A DNA stretch of 8,571 nucleotides, from NCBI GenBank assembly GCA_016844365.1, contig JAENIT010000032.1, forward strand, positions 1 to 8,571, in the 5' to 3' direction. Shown in pieces: positions 1 through 6,040 of the stretch (position 1 is the first letter of the stretch; the number at the start of each line of letters is the position of its first letter). Both the position numbers and the translations under genes were made by a program. Source of the stretch: Dehalococcoidia bacterium. GTDB taxonomy: Bacteria; Chloroflexota; Dehalococcoidia; SHYD01; SHYC01. A model generated the notes under the pieces. That model did no database searches. It was not told the origin of the DNA and saw only the letters and a list, made by a program, of their open reading frames with translations.

Positions 1-673
1 TACCCATAGGCAGCCTGAACCCACTCGGCTCAGCCTCTCCTTTACCGCTTATGGCCAGGAACTTCTGGATCTCCAGCCCGGCTCGCACCGCTCGAAGGGC
101 GTCATCCTCAAGGGCCGCGGGCGCTCCGAAGATAGCCATGAATCCGTCGCCCATGAACTTATCTATGGAGCCTCCGTATCTATAGATGGTCTCCGCTATC
201 TGAGTAAAGTAGGAATTTAGCACTCTGATCACATCCTGGGGGTTCATGTGAGAGACGGTGGCCGAAAAGCCTCTAAAGTCTGCGAATAGGATCGTTACCC
301 TGCGCACCTCGCCTCCCAGATTCACTCGACCAGGGTTGGCCGCAAGCTCTTGGATCAGATGAGGGGGCAGGTAGCGTTCGTAGGACTGGCGAATGAGGAC
401 CTCTTGCCGACCCCGATCGAAAAGCTCTGTAAGGGCGCTATCGTGGGTGGCAAGACGCTCCTGTACCTGAGCGAGCCGATCGGTGGAGTCCTTGAGAGCA
501 TCGACTAGTCGCGGTCCGTACTCTCTCGCCCATCTCATCTCTTCCTTCAGGGTACGGATCTCCTGCGCCAGGCTCTCCGCGTCTTGTTGGCGATAATTGT
601 CGTGTTGGTTGTCCTGGTCTGTATGTGTAAAAGTGCTAAACTCTTCTGAACCTGCCAGCTTCAATACTCTCAT
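1..673 (-). CDS. Class III adenylate/guanylate cyclase, C-terminus cut by window edge
   Basis: Makes a cyclic nucleotide (probably cAMP) from the NTP. Read on the minus strand from ATG at 671-673, 224 residues are visible and the frame is still open at base 1. Residues about 33-90 are charged and helical (likely coiled coil, useful for dimerisation). The catalytic domain starts near residue 122 with VTILFADFRGFSA, which carries the first metal aspartate (D132). DKFMGDGFMAIFGAP follows, with the second metal aspartate (D176) and a lysine (K172) at the position that usually contacts adenine. The other base-specifying residue and the transition-state Asn/Arg lie beyond the window, so adenylate versus guanylate is not settled. 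There is no signal peptide or membrane helix in the visible part, so it is probably cytosolic. The start is supported by GAGGAAG five bases upstream. It lies 67 bases downstream of the propeller gene on the same strand and may be cotranscribed with it. Confidence 0.92.
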   Translation of the reverse strand, partial: MRVLKLAGSEEFSTFTHTDQDNQHDNYRQQDAESLAQEIRTLKEEMRWAREYGPRLVDALKDSTDRLAQVQERLATHDSALTELFDRGRQEVLIRQSYERYLPPHLIQELAANPGRVNLGGEVRRVTILFADFRGFSATVSHMNPQDVIRVLNSYFTQIAETIYRYGGSIDKFMGDGFMAIFGAPAALEDDALRAVRAGLEIQKFLAISGKGEAEPSGFRLPMG

Positions 674-740
674 GCGTACTTCCTCGTTGCTACCGCCTCT
701 TTCTGTTTTGCTGGCCCTTTTATTGGGGGCCTTCGGCCTA

Positions 741-1856
741 CTATTTAAAGCCACGGATGATTAGGGCTCCGTTCTCCGTTGCAACCAGCATATCGCCGTT
801 AGGTTGTACCTCTGTCTGAAGGAAAACCCTGGATCCCAGGATTGAGCTGTACAAGGCTATTCCCTTGGGTGTGGACTTTTTCCAAAGGCCTTGGCTGGTG
901 CCCACGTATAGGTTGTCTCTGGAGTCCTTCCAGCTATAGAACACCCTGTTAGAGGGGAAGAGGGGAGTTGTGCCGGCCTGATATGTCTCCACTGAGCCGG
1001 TGGTATGCAGTACGCTGAGGCCTCCGTCATTGTTCCATCCGTCCTGACCAAAGGTGCTATCGTGGGAGATGTAGAGGTCTCCGTTAGAGTCCTTTGATAG
1101 GTGGATGGCGTTGTTATTCACCAGCCCAGGGTTTGTGTTCACATCGTAGTGGGTGGTAGAACCATTGGGGTTGATGATGGTGAGGCCACCGGGCGAATCC
1201 GGTGCTTGACGCCCGCCCACGGAGTATAGCTGCCCCGTAGTGGAGTCCCTGAAGGTGAAGGTTGATCCTCCAACCACTCCTGGCTGGGAGTTATTGGTGT
1301 AGCGAGTGACCGAGAGGTCGGGGTGAATAATGTCCAAAGCTGTATCCTTGGAGCTTACGTATGTGTCACCGTTAGCGTCGGCCCAGACGTGCCGAATGTC
1401 GGTCCCGCTAAGGGAAGGAGTTGTGCTGCCGTTCCAATAGGAGACGGTGCCGTCGGCCCGCAGGATTGTGATTCCAGCCCAGTTGTGGCCCACGTACAGG
1501 TCTCCATTGGGGGCTAAGTAGAGAGTGTTTACGTAGTCGCCAGCCAGGGCAGGAGAGGTTCTGGAGGTGTAGGTTACCCTGGAGCCGTCGGTCCTTACGA
1601 CCTGTAGGCTTGTGCCCAGGTATATGCTTCCATCGGGACCCATGGTAGCCCAGTTAACCTGACCGGTCCCCATGCCTATCGGTACTATCTTCTCGGCCCA
1701 AAGCGTGTGCTCTGCTTTGGTCCCGTCAACTACGGCGTTGGGCGCTACTCTGGCGGCATTTCCAGCGTGAACTTGGGACGCTGTAACTAAAACCGCTATC
1801 ATGGACACCCATCCTAGTAGGGTTGCGAACCCCTTTAATCTCCTGAGATGCCTCAT
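741..1856 (-). CDS. Secreted seven-repeat beta-propeller-like protein
   Basis: A 371-residue protein with a clear Sec signal peptide: basic start (MRHLRRLK), hydrophobic core at about 11-26, and a likely cleavage after VHA at residue 31. The mature part carries seven copies of a short strand motif of the type G-D-x-Y-V/I-G/S, at residues 76 (GSIYLG), 118 (GDLYVG), 163 (GDTYVS), 208 (GQLYSV), 259 (GDLYIS), 314 (DNLYVG) and 354 (GDMLVA). They are spaced 40-55 residues apart, and several are followed by a 'G(L)xIIxxxGsvxxY' strand. This matches two-component-regulator propeller or WD-like blades, probably a seven-bladed propeller. No catalytic motif, lipobox or C-terminal anchor is visible, so a released binding or sensing protein is the best guess. 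The start has a strong Shine-Dalgarno (GAGGAGGA) just upstream. The exact family and ligand are unknown. Confidence 0.8.
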   Translation of the reverse strand: MRHLRRLKGFATLLGWVSMIAVLVTASQVHAGNAARVAPNAVVDGTKAEHTLWAEKIVPIGMGTGQVNWATMGPDGSIYLGTSLQVVRTDGSRVTYTSRTSPALAGDYVNTLYLAPNGDLYVGHNWAGITILRADGTVSYWNGSTTPSLSGTDIRHVWADANGDTYVSSKDTALDIIHPDLSVTRYTNNSQPGVVGGSTFTFRDSTTGQLYSVGGRQAPDSPGGLTIINPNGSTTHYDVNTNPGLVNNNAIHLSKDSNGDLYISHDSTFGQDGWNNDGGLSVLHTTGSVETYQAGTTPLFPSNRVFYSWKDSRDNLYVGTSQGLWKKSTPKGIALYSSILGSRVFLQTEVQPNGDMLVATENGALIIRGFK

Positions 1857-1895
1857 CGCTCTCCTCCTCGGAAAAGGCAGCCCAGGCTTGATATC

Positions 1896-1910
1896 GGGTT
1901 GTTATAACCC
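1896..1910 (-). promoter_or_regulatory. Candidate -10 / palindrome for the propeller gene
   Basis: The sequence gggttgttataaccc has 5-base complementary arms and contains the self-complementary GTTATAAC. Read on the minus strand it offers TATAAC as a -10 hexamer (five of six consensus bases), about 45 bases before the ATG at 1856. No good -35 is visible at 16-18 bases, so this may be an activator-dependent promoter, an operator, or chance. Confidence 0.3.
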
Positions 1911-2053
1911 TCTGAGCTGCACTTCGGCGACCCAGCCACCTTGCTCGTATTTCGAGGTTAGGTCTGTGGCTTTGCGTCCCCACCTTTCGATGGGTTTGCC
2001 TTTTCGGTGCTATTAAGTTTTAGCTCCAAGTAGAGTATGAAGCATCCTCTAGG

Positions 2054-2110
2054 TACGCACATCCGCCATCTGGGTAGTTGACATCTCACCCATAAGGGGG
2101 GGTGTGCGTA
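2054..2110. repeat. Inverted repeat, 11-bp arms, with nested hairpin
   Basis: TACGCACATCC (2054-2064) pairs with GGGTGTGCGTA (2100-2110): ten Watson-Crick pairs and one G-T. Inside, TGGGT (2071-2075) pairs with ACCCA (2088-2092) around a 12-base loop. If transcribed as part of the sirtuin leader it would form a compact two-stem RNA. If not, it could be a protein-binding site or a REP-like repeat. There is no U-tract, so it does not look like a terminator. I do not recognise it as a known riboswitch. Confidence 0.45.
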
Positions 2111-2164
2111 ATGTTTGGGGGTCGCTGCGCTGAAGGAGAATCTGTAATCGCAGTCGTCTTTGTG

Positions 2165-2179
2165 GTATCATCGTGATAC
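2165..2179 (+). promoter_or_regulatory. Palindrome and possible -10 upstream of the sirtuin gene
   Basis: GTATCA-TCG-TGATAC is a perfect 6-bp inverted repeat whose right end is 36 bases before the sirtuin ATG. It overlaps TATCAT (2166-2171), which matches the -10 consensus at five of six bases, but no clear -35 lies upstream. An operator over a weak promoter would fit the arrangement; this is inference. Confidence 0.3.
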
Positions 2180-2215
2180 GCTGGACGTGGCCTGAATGCA
2201 CAGGGGGAGTCAACC

Positions 2216-3007
2216 ATGATGGAAGAACAGGACTTGACCGGAAGCATCGATAGTGCAGCAGGGATAATCGTCAGGTGTAAGTACGTAACCGCCCTGACCG
2301 GAGCTGGGCTCTCAGTAGAGAGCGGTATACCGCCCTTCCGAGGCCCTGGCGGGCTTTGGACAAAATATGGGGAGCCAGATAATAGGGGATATCAGCGTTT
2401 TCTAGAGGACCCAAAGGGCTGGTGGGAGGCTCGCATAAGGGGTGACAACGTCCGCCCCGAGTCCCGCTCCTTCGACACCGCAGTCCCTAACGCTGGTCAC
2501 TATGCCCTGGTGGAGCTGGAGGATATGGGGGTTCTCAAGTACATCATCACCCAGAACGTGGACAGTCTTCATAGCACAGCCGGAGCCAAGAAGGTGGCGG
2601 AGATCCACGGTAACCGTTACAAGCTGCGCTGTATTGAATGCTATGCCCGTTTTCCCCAGGGCTCTCTTCCTTTGGATGACCTGCCGCCTCGGTGCCCAGA
2701 GTGCGGGGGTATAGTGAAGAGCGATGGAGTGGGCTTTGGAGAGCCTATACCCAGAGATGTTCTGGATGTCTGCTATCGGGAGAGCATTCAGAGCGACTGC
2801 ATGTTGATACTGGGAACCTCCGCTGTAGTCTATCCAGCCGCCCAATTGCCCGTTATAGCCAAACAAAGAGGCGCCTATATAATCGAGGTCAACCCACACG
2901 AAACGGACCTTACCCCATTATGCGATCTAACCCTTAGGGGACAGACTGGAGAGCTGTTACCCAGACTGGTGGCCAGAACTAGGGAGCTTCTGCACGCGGG
3001 GGTTTAA
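2216..3007 (+). CDS. NAD-dependent protein deacylase, sirtuin (SIR2) family
   Basis: Removes acyl groups from lysine side chains using NAD+, giving nicotinamide and O-acyl-ADP-ribose, in the cytosol. All family landmarks are present in 263 residues: GAGLSVESGIPPFRG (29-43, NAD binding), TQNVDSLH (112-119), catalytic His131 in EIHGN, a zinc site Cys139-x2-Cys142 and Cys160-x2-Cys163, VGFGE (172-176), GTSAVVYPAA (200-209) and EVNPHETDLT (224-233). The length is normal for bacterial sirtuins. The Tyr-x-x-Arg pair of SIRT5-type desuccinylases is not evident in the WWEARIRGDNV region, which argues for deacetylase or another acyl preference (inference). The start is ATG 2216 with GGGGGAG six bases upstream; ATG 2219 follows directly and is equally in frame. 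It is the first gene of the rightward series, 41 bases ahead of the DUF2203 gene. Confidence 0.95.
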   Translation: MMEEQDLTGSIDSAAGIIVRCKYVTALTGAGLSVESGIPPFRGPGGLWTKYGEPDNRGYQRFLEDPKGWWEARIRGDNVRPESRSFDTAVPNAGHYALVELEDMGVLKYIITQNVDSLHSTAGAKKVAEIHGNRYKLRCIECYARFPQGSLPLDDLPPRCPECGGIVKSDGVGFGEPIPRDVLDVCYRESIQSDCMLILGTSAVVYPAAQLPVIAKQRGAYIIEVNPHETDLTPLCDLTLRGQTGELLPRLVARTRELLHAGV

Positions 3008-3048
3008 GGACTCTGCTGTCGCAATCTTAACACTCTTCTCATCTGAAT

Positions 3049-3450
3049 ATGCCCAAGTACTTCACCTTTGAAGAGGCCAACAATTTCATTCCCCAGCTTT
3101 CCACAATGATGGAGGGGGTGAGAGACTGCCGAAGGCGCATCGCTGCCAAGGAGCAGGAGCTATCCCAGATGAAGGGCCAAAGGGTAGGAGGCAACGGTAA
3201 CTACCGGGCTAATGAGCGGGAGATAAGGCGTGTGCAGGAGGAGATAAACGAGCTGGTGGGCGAATTGCAGCAGCTAGTTAGTCAGGTTCACGCCGTCGGC
3301 TGCGTAGTTAAAGACATGGAGATGGGGCTGGTGGACTTCCTCACATTAAGGGACGGGGAAGAGATGTACTTATGCTGGCGCTTGGGGGAAGAGCGAATCG
3401 GCTTCTGGCATACCATAGAGGGAGGTTACGGGGCTCGGCAGCCCATCTGA
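3049..3450 (+). CDS. DUF2203 family protein
   Basis: A 133-residue soluble protein of a conserved family with no established function. The family pattern is clear: an N-terminal YFTFEEANNFIPQLSTMM helix (4-21), a long charged central region (about 22-85) that is likely coiled coil, then GLVDFLTLRDGEEMYLCW (93-110), a GE-xx-IGFWHTIEGG segment and a C-terminal GARQPI. The LCW, WH and R-P-I residues are the family's most conserved positions. There is no signal peptide or membrane helix. No good Shine-Dalgarno precedes the ATG (the upstream bases are pyrimidine-rich), so it may depend on translation of the sirtuin gene 41 bases upstream. It is followed 71 bases later by the CbiE gene. Confidence 0.85.
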   Translation: MPKYFTFEEANNFIPQLSTMMEGVRDCRRRIAAKEQELSQMKGQRVGGNGNYRANEREIRRVQEEINELVGELQQLVSQVHAVGCVVKDMEMGLVDFLTLRDGEEMYLCWRLGEERIGFWHTIEGGYGARQPI

Positions 3451-3521
3451 GTGTCCCGGTAGTTCCACACCACAATTGCGACCCCAAAAAGCACAAAGGA
3501 GCGTATTAAGAGGAGTTATAG

Positions 3522-4187
3522 ATGGGTGTTTGGGTAGTTGGCGTAGGTCCTGGTGATCCTGAGTACGTGCCGGTGAAGACCAGGCGGCTCATCCACGAGG
3601 CTGATGTAGTCGCAGGGTTTGGAGCGGCGCTGGCTGTGGTCAAGCCGTGGCTGTCGGCTCAGATCATCACCATAGACTACAGGAACCAGGAAGATACCCT
3701 GAAGCAGGTTGGCGAGCTGGCTGCCAGCGGCAGAAGATGCGTCATCTGTTGCTATGGTGACCCGAACTTCTCCGATAAGGAGTTTCTTAGCCGGATACGC
3801 TCTGTGTGCGGGCCCGTGAGCGTGATACCAGGCATCAGCTCGGTTCAGGTAGCCTGCGCAACCCTGGGCGTAGCCATGGAGGAGGCCCTGTTCCTCACCT
3901 TTCACAAGCGTGGGGATATAGATGGCGACAAGGCCGAGCTACTGAACTGGGCTCTCAATGGCAGCAGGAGCGTGCTATTGCTACCCCGTCCCTGGGACTT
4001 CATGCCGGCTCAGATAGCTAGGTATCTTGTGGACGGAGGTGTTCCCGGATCGGCGCACGTAGCAGTCTTGGAGGGACTAACCCTAGATATGGAACGGGTA
4101 CGGAATTTTACTCTGGATGATCTCTCTGCAATCGCGGAGCAATTCAGCGATTTGTCTATTATGGTATTGCTCAAACCTGGGGAATAA
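3522..4187 (+). CDS. cbiE: CbiE-type cobalt-precorrin-7 (C5)-methyltransferase
   Basis: A SAM-dependent tetrapyrrole methylase that methylates C5 of the corrin ring in cobalamin synthesis (the CbiE half of CobL). Motifs: GVGPGDPEYVPVKTRRLI (7-24) at the N-terminus, CYGDPNFSD (77-85) equivalent to the family's GDPxFyg, and VIPGISSVQVACA (101-113), the strongest CbiE signature. FHKRG (127-131) stands where the family usually has S-L-H-G-R, and VLEGLTLDMERV stands in the usual 'eNLgxpxE' position. At 221 residues it has the CbiE length, without the fused CbiT domain of CobL. AGGAG lies about six bases before the ATG. No other cobalamin gene is in the window, so the partner CbiT must be elsewhere or absent. 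It ends 11 bases before the selenoprotein start, which suggests one transcript. The substituted HGR and GDP motifs leave room for a divergent role. Confidence 0.85.
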   Translation: MGVWVVGVGPGDPEYVPVKTRRLIHEADVVAGFGAALAVVKPWLSAQIITIDYRNQEDTLKQVGELAASGRRCVICCYGDPNFSDKEFLSRIRSVCGPVSVIPGISSVQVACATLGVAMEEALFLTFHKRGDIDGDKAELLNWALNGSRSVLLLPRPWDFMPAQIARYLVDGGVPGSAHVAVLEGLTLDMERVRNFTLDDLSAIAEQFSDLSIMVLLKPGE

Positions 4188-4198
4188 AGAGGTGCGCC

Positions 4199-4660
4199 AT
4201 GCCAGAAGTTGGAGATGTGGCTCCTGATTTTACCTCCCCGATACCGGGGCGGCAACGGGTAACCCTCAGCCAGTTCAAGGGTGAGAAGCATGTTGTGCTG
4301 GCATTCTATGTGGCCGATTTCACGGGAGGCTGACAGAACGAGCTAACAGCCTTTCAGCGGGATTTGCCTCGCTTTGAGGATAAGGGCGCTCAGGTAGTGA
4401 GCGTGAGCTGCGATGCGGTGCCCTCCCACCAGGGTTTTGCTGAGCACATGGGTGGGATCAGCTTCCCAATGGCCTCGGACTTTCACCCTAAGGGGCAAAT
4501 AAGTGAGCTTTACGGCGTGTACAACCCAGAACGCGGCACGTCCCGAAGATCTACGTTCATCATAGACAGAGAGGGGATCATCCGGTACAAGAAGGTGTAT
4601 GAGTCCGGGCTGCCCGATAATGAGGAGTTACTGGTAGAGCTGGCCAAATTGGGGCGTTGA
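4199..4660 (+). CDS. Selenocysteine-containing peroxiredoxin (AhpC/TSA, AhpE/BCP-like), TGA read as Sec
   Basis: Reduces peroxides with a selenol in place of the usual thiol. From ATG 4199 (AGAGGTG just upstream) the frame encodes 153 residues if TGA 4331-4333 is read through. The first 44 residues are typical peroxiredoxin: VGDVAPDFTSP (4-14), VTLSQFKGEK, then VVLAFYVADFTGG. The TGA is residue 45, exactly the peroxidatic cysteine position (TxxC becomes T42-G-G-U45). The frame continues without a break into family sequence: QNELTAFQRDLPRFEDKGAQ, VVSVSCDAVPSHQGFAEH (66-83), FPMASDFHPKG, LYGVYNPERG, and RSTFIIDREGIIRY near the end. The usual Pro before the Thr (PxxxTxxC) is Val38. Cys71 sits where many relatives have Val or Thr; whether it resolves the oxidised Sec is unknown. 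A stem-loop with bSECIS geometry follows the TGA. Known precedent: Sec peroxiredoxins such as PrxU. The alternative, a nonsense mutation or sequencing error, is less likely given the exact position, the hairpin and the intact downstream frame. Confidence 0.85.
4331..4379 (+). promoter_or_regulatory. Sec UGA codon and candidate bacterial SECIS hairpin
   Basis: After the TGA (4331-4333), CCTT (4350-4353) pairs with GAGG (4376-4379, with one T-G pair). Two mismatches follow, then AGCG (4356-4359) pairs with CGCT (4370-4373). The ten-base apical loop GGATTTGCCT starts 26 bases after the TGA and begins with two guanines. Published bacterial SECIS descriptions require an upper stem of at least about four pairs, a guanosine among the first loop bases and a loop 16-37 bases from the UGA. 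All three are met. SelB binding is inferred, not shown. Confidence 0.7.
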
Positions 4661-4672
4661 ACTACCGTAAGC

Positions 4673-4702
4673 TTGACTGATACAACCCTGGGTGGATAGA
4701 AT
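4673..4702 (+). promoter_or_regulatory. Sigma70-type promoter for ribBA-ribH
   Basis: TTGACT (4673-4678), an 18-base spacer and TAGAAT (4697-4702) each match consensus at five of six bases. Transcription would start near 4709, giving a leader of roughly 97 bases before ribBA. The palindrome CCCTT-A-AAGGG (4704-4714) sits on the predicted start site and could be an operator. Confidence 0.6.
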
Positions 4703-4711
4703 ACCCTTAAA

Positions 4712-4766
4712 GGGCTCGGGTTCGTCGAGTGCCCGAAGAGTGCAGGGTAAGAGTCGGAGAACCGGC
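4712..4766 (+). promoter_or_regulatory. Structured ribBA leader, two hairpins
   Basis: GGG-CTCG (4712-4718) pairs with CGAG-tg-CCC (4726-4734) around a seven-base loop. A second stem pairs GTCGG (4753-4757) with CCGGC (4762-4766) around AGAA. The leader is too short for, and lacks the conserved blocks of, the FMN riboswitch (RFN element). No U-tract follows either stem. A role in controlling riboflavin synthesis is possible but unproven. Confidence 0.35.
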
Positions 4767-4805
4767 ATCGCTCAGGAGGGCGCTTAGAAAGGACGAGGAT
4801 ACAGA

Positions 4806-6023
4806 ATGCCACTTGCTACCATGGAAGAAGCCATCGAGGACATACGTAACGGTAAGTTCGTCATCGTAGTAGACGATGAAGATCGAGAGAACGAGGGCGA
4901 CCTCATAATGGCCGCGGAGAAAATCACACCTGAAGCCATAAACTTCATGGCCACCCACGGGCGCGGCCTCATTTGTCTACCCATAACTGGCGCTAGGCTG
5001 GACGAGCTTGAGATCCCCATGATGGTCCAGGAGAATACCTCTCTCTTCGGCACTGCCTTCACCGTCTCCATAGAGGCCAAACACAACACTACCACTGGCA
5101 TCTCCGCCCACGACCGGGCTGCCACCGTAAGGGCTGTAATAGATCCTAACACCAAGCCAGAGGATATTATCATGCCGGGGCACATGTTTCCCCTGAGGGC
5201 TAAGGACGGGGGTATTCTGGAGCGGTCAGGGCATACCGAGGCCGCTAAGGACTTGGCCATGCTCGCGGGGCTGTACCCGGCGGGAGTGCTGTGCGAGATC
5301 CTGAACGATGATGGCACCATGGCCCGCCTCCCCCAGTTGGAGCAGTTCGGGGCTAGGCACGGTATCAGGATCGTGAGTATAGCCCAGCTCATCGCCTTCA
5401 GGCGGCAAGCAGAGAAGCTGGTAGAGCGGGTGGCTGAGGCCATCTTGCCTACTGAATATGGCGAGTTCACGGCCATCGCTTACAAGAGCATGGTGGATGC
5501 TGACGAGCACGTGGCTCTGGTGAAGGGGGACATCACCGGCCCTGAGCCGGTTCTGGTGCGAGCCCACAGCCAGTGCCTAACTGGGGATGTCTTTGGCAGC
5601 CTTCGGTGCGATTGCGGCGAGCAAATGCGCCTATCATTGCGGCGTATAGCCGAAGAGGGTCGAGGGGTCTTCCTGTACATGCGGCAAGAAGGAAGGGGGA
5701 TAGGGCTCCATAATAAAATTAAAGCCTATGCCCTTCAGGATCTGGGAATGGACACAGTGGAAGCGAATTTAGCCCTGGGCTTCCAGTCCGACCCACGCCA
5801 GTACGGGATAGGGGCGCAGATCTTGGTGGACCTGGGTCTCAAAGACGTTAAGCTCCTTACCAACAACCCCAAAAAGAGAGTTGGGCTGGAGAGCTATGGC
5901 TTGAGGATAGTAGAGCAGGTCCCCATTATGGCTGCTATCAATGAGCATAACCGTCGTTATATGGAAACAAAGCGTGACAAGATGGGGCATCTTCTGGATA
6001 TAGAGGATGTTCTAACCATATAG
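4806..6023 (+). CDS. ribBA: RibBA: 3,4-dihydroxy-2-butanone 4-phosphate synthase / GTP cyclohydrolase II
   Basis: Bifunctional riboflavin enzyme of 405 residues, the usual length. The N-terminal half makes 3,4-dihydroxy-2-butanone 4-phosphate from ribulose 5-phosphate. It has [11 protein letters not shown] (23-33) with the acidic metal site, HGRGLICLP (51-59), [21 protein letters not shown] (95-105), GHMFPL (125-130) and RSGHTEA. The C-terminal half (from about 215) opens GTP and releases formate. It has [18 protein letters not shown] with zinc ligands Cys257, Cys268 and Cys270, RQEGRGIGL (293-301), DTVEAN (316-321), [12 protein letters not shown] with the catalytic Asp329/Arg331 pair, and LLTNNPKK (350-357). 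Both active sites look complete. GAGG precedes the ATG. Its own promoter lies upstream, and ribH starts 17 bases after its stop. RibD and riboflavin synthase are not in the window. Confidence 0.97.
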   Translation: MPLATMEEAIEDIRNGKFVIVVDDEDRENEGDLIMAAEKITPEAINFMATHGRGLICLPITGARLDELEIPMMVQENTSLFGTAFTVSIEAKHNTTTGISAHDRAATVRAVIDPNTKPEDIIMPGHMFPLRAKDGGILERSGHTEAAKDLAMLAGLYPAGVLCEILNDDGTMARLPQLEQFGARHGIRIVSIAQLIAFRRQAEKLVERVAEAILPTEYGEFTAIAYKSMVDADEHVALVKGDITGPEPVLVRAHSQCLTGDVFGSLRCDCGEQMRLSLRRIAEEGRGVFLYMRQEGRGIGLHNKIKAYALQDLGMDTVEANLALGFQSDPRQYGIGAQILVDLGLKDVKLLTNNPKKRVGLESYGLRIVEQVPIMAAINEHNRRYMETKRDKMGHLLDIEDVLTI

Positions 6024-6040
6024 AGGCCGTGGGAGGCTCT

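Larger units (their letters stand above)
1857..2215. other. Divergent intergenic region with several inverted repeats
   Basis: This 359-base gap lies between the leftward propeller gene and the rightward sirtuin gene, so it should hold both promoters. I see no convincing small gene. It contains an AT-rich palindrome near the propeller start (1896-1910), a long-armed inverted repeat (2054-2110), a weaker stem (CTGCG at 2125-2129 with CGCAG at 2149-2153) and a palindrome close to the sirtuin start (2165-2179). A perfect TTGACA at 2078-2083 has no good -10 at normal spacing. The individual elements are listed separately. Confidence 0.6.

Noticed and set aside
714..740. Terminator after the propeller gene
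   Set aside because: Short GGCC-type stems around the stop and an A/T-rich loop exist, but there is no proper U-tract after a stable stem on the minus strand, and the cyclase gene follows closely.
1801..2016. 71-codon plus-strand open frame across the propeller gene start
   Set aside because: It overlaps the signal-peptide coding region on the other strand, has no good ribosome binding site and no recognisable product.
2078..2083. Perfect TTGACA as a sirtuin -35
   Set aside because: No acceptable -10 lies 16-18 bases downstream (the region is G-rich), so it is probably chance.
2402..2899. 165-codon minus-strand open frame opposite the sirtuin gene
   Set aside because: The sirtuin reading has all catalytic motifs; the antisense product resembles nothing recognisable.
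4364..4660. Shorter peroxiredoxin frame starting at TTG 4364
   Set aside because: It lacks the N-terminal strand and the active site, has no ribosome binding site, and the upstream in-frame sequence is clearly the same protein. Sec read-through from 4199 explains it better.
4199..4660. Peroxiredoxin as a pseudogene with a nonsense codon
   Set aside because: The only defect is a TGA at the peroxidatic Cys position with a suitable hairpin after it; no frameshift or other stop is present. It remains possible but less likely.
4709..4805. FMN riboswitch upstream of ribBA
   Set aside because: A short GCAGGGT stretch recalls the RFN element, but the other conserved blocks and the multi-stem junction are missing and the leader is too short.
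4784..5476. 230-codon minus-strand open frame opposite ribBA
   Set aside because: It is a shadow of the ribBA coding strand: low-complexity Ser/Met-rich product, no family resemblance and no ribosome binding site.
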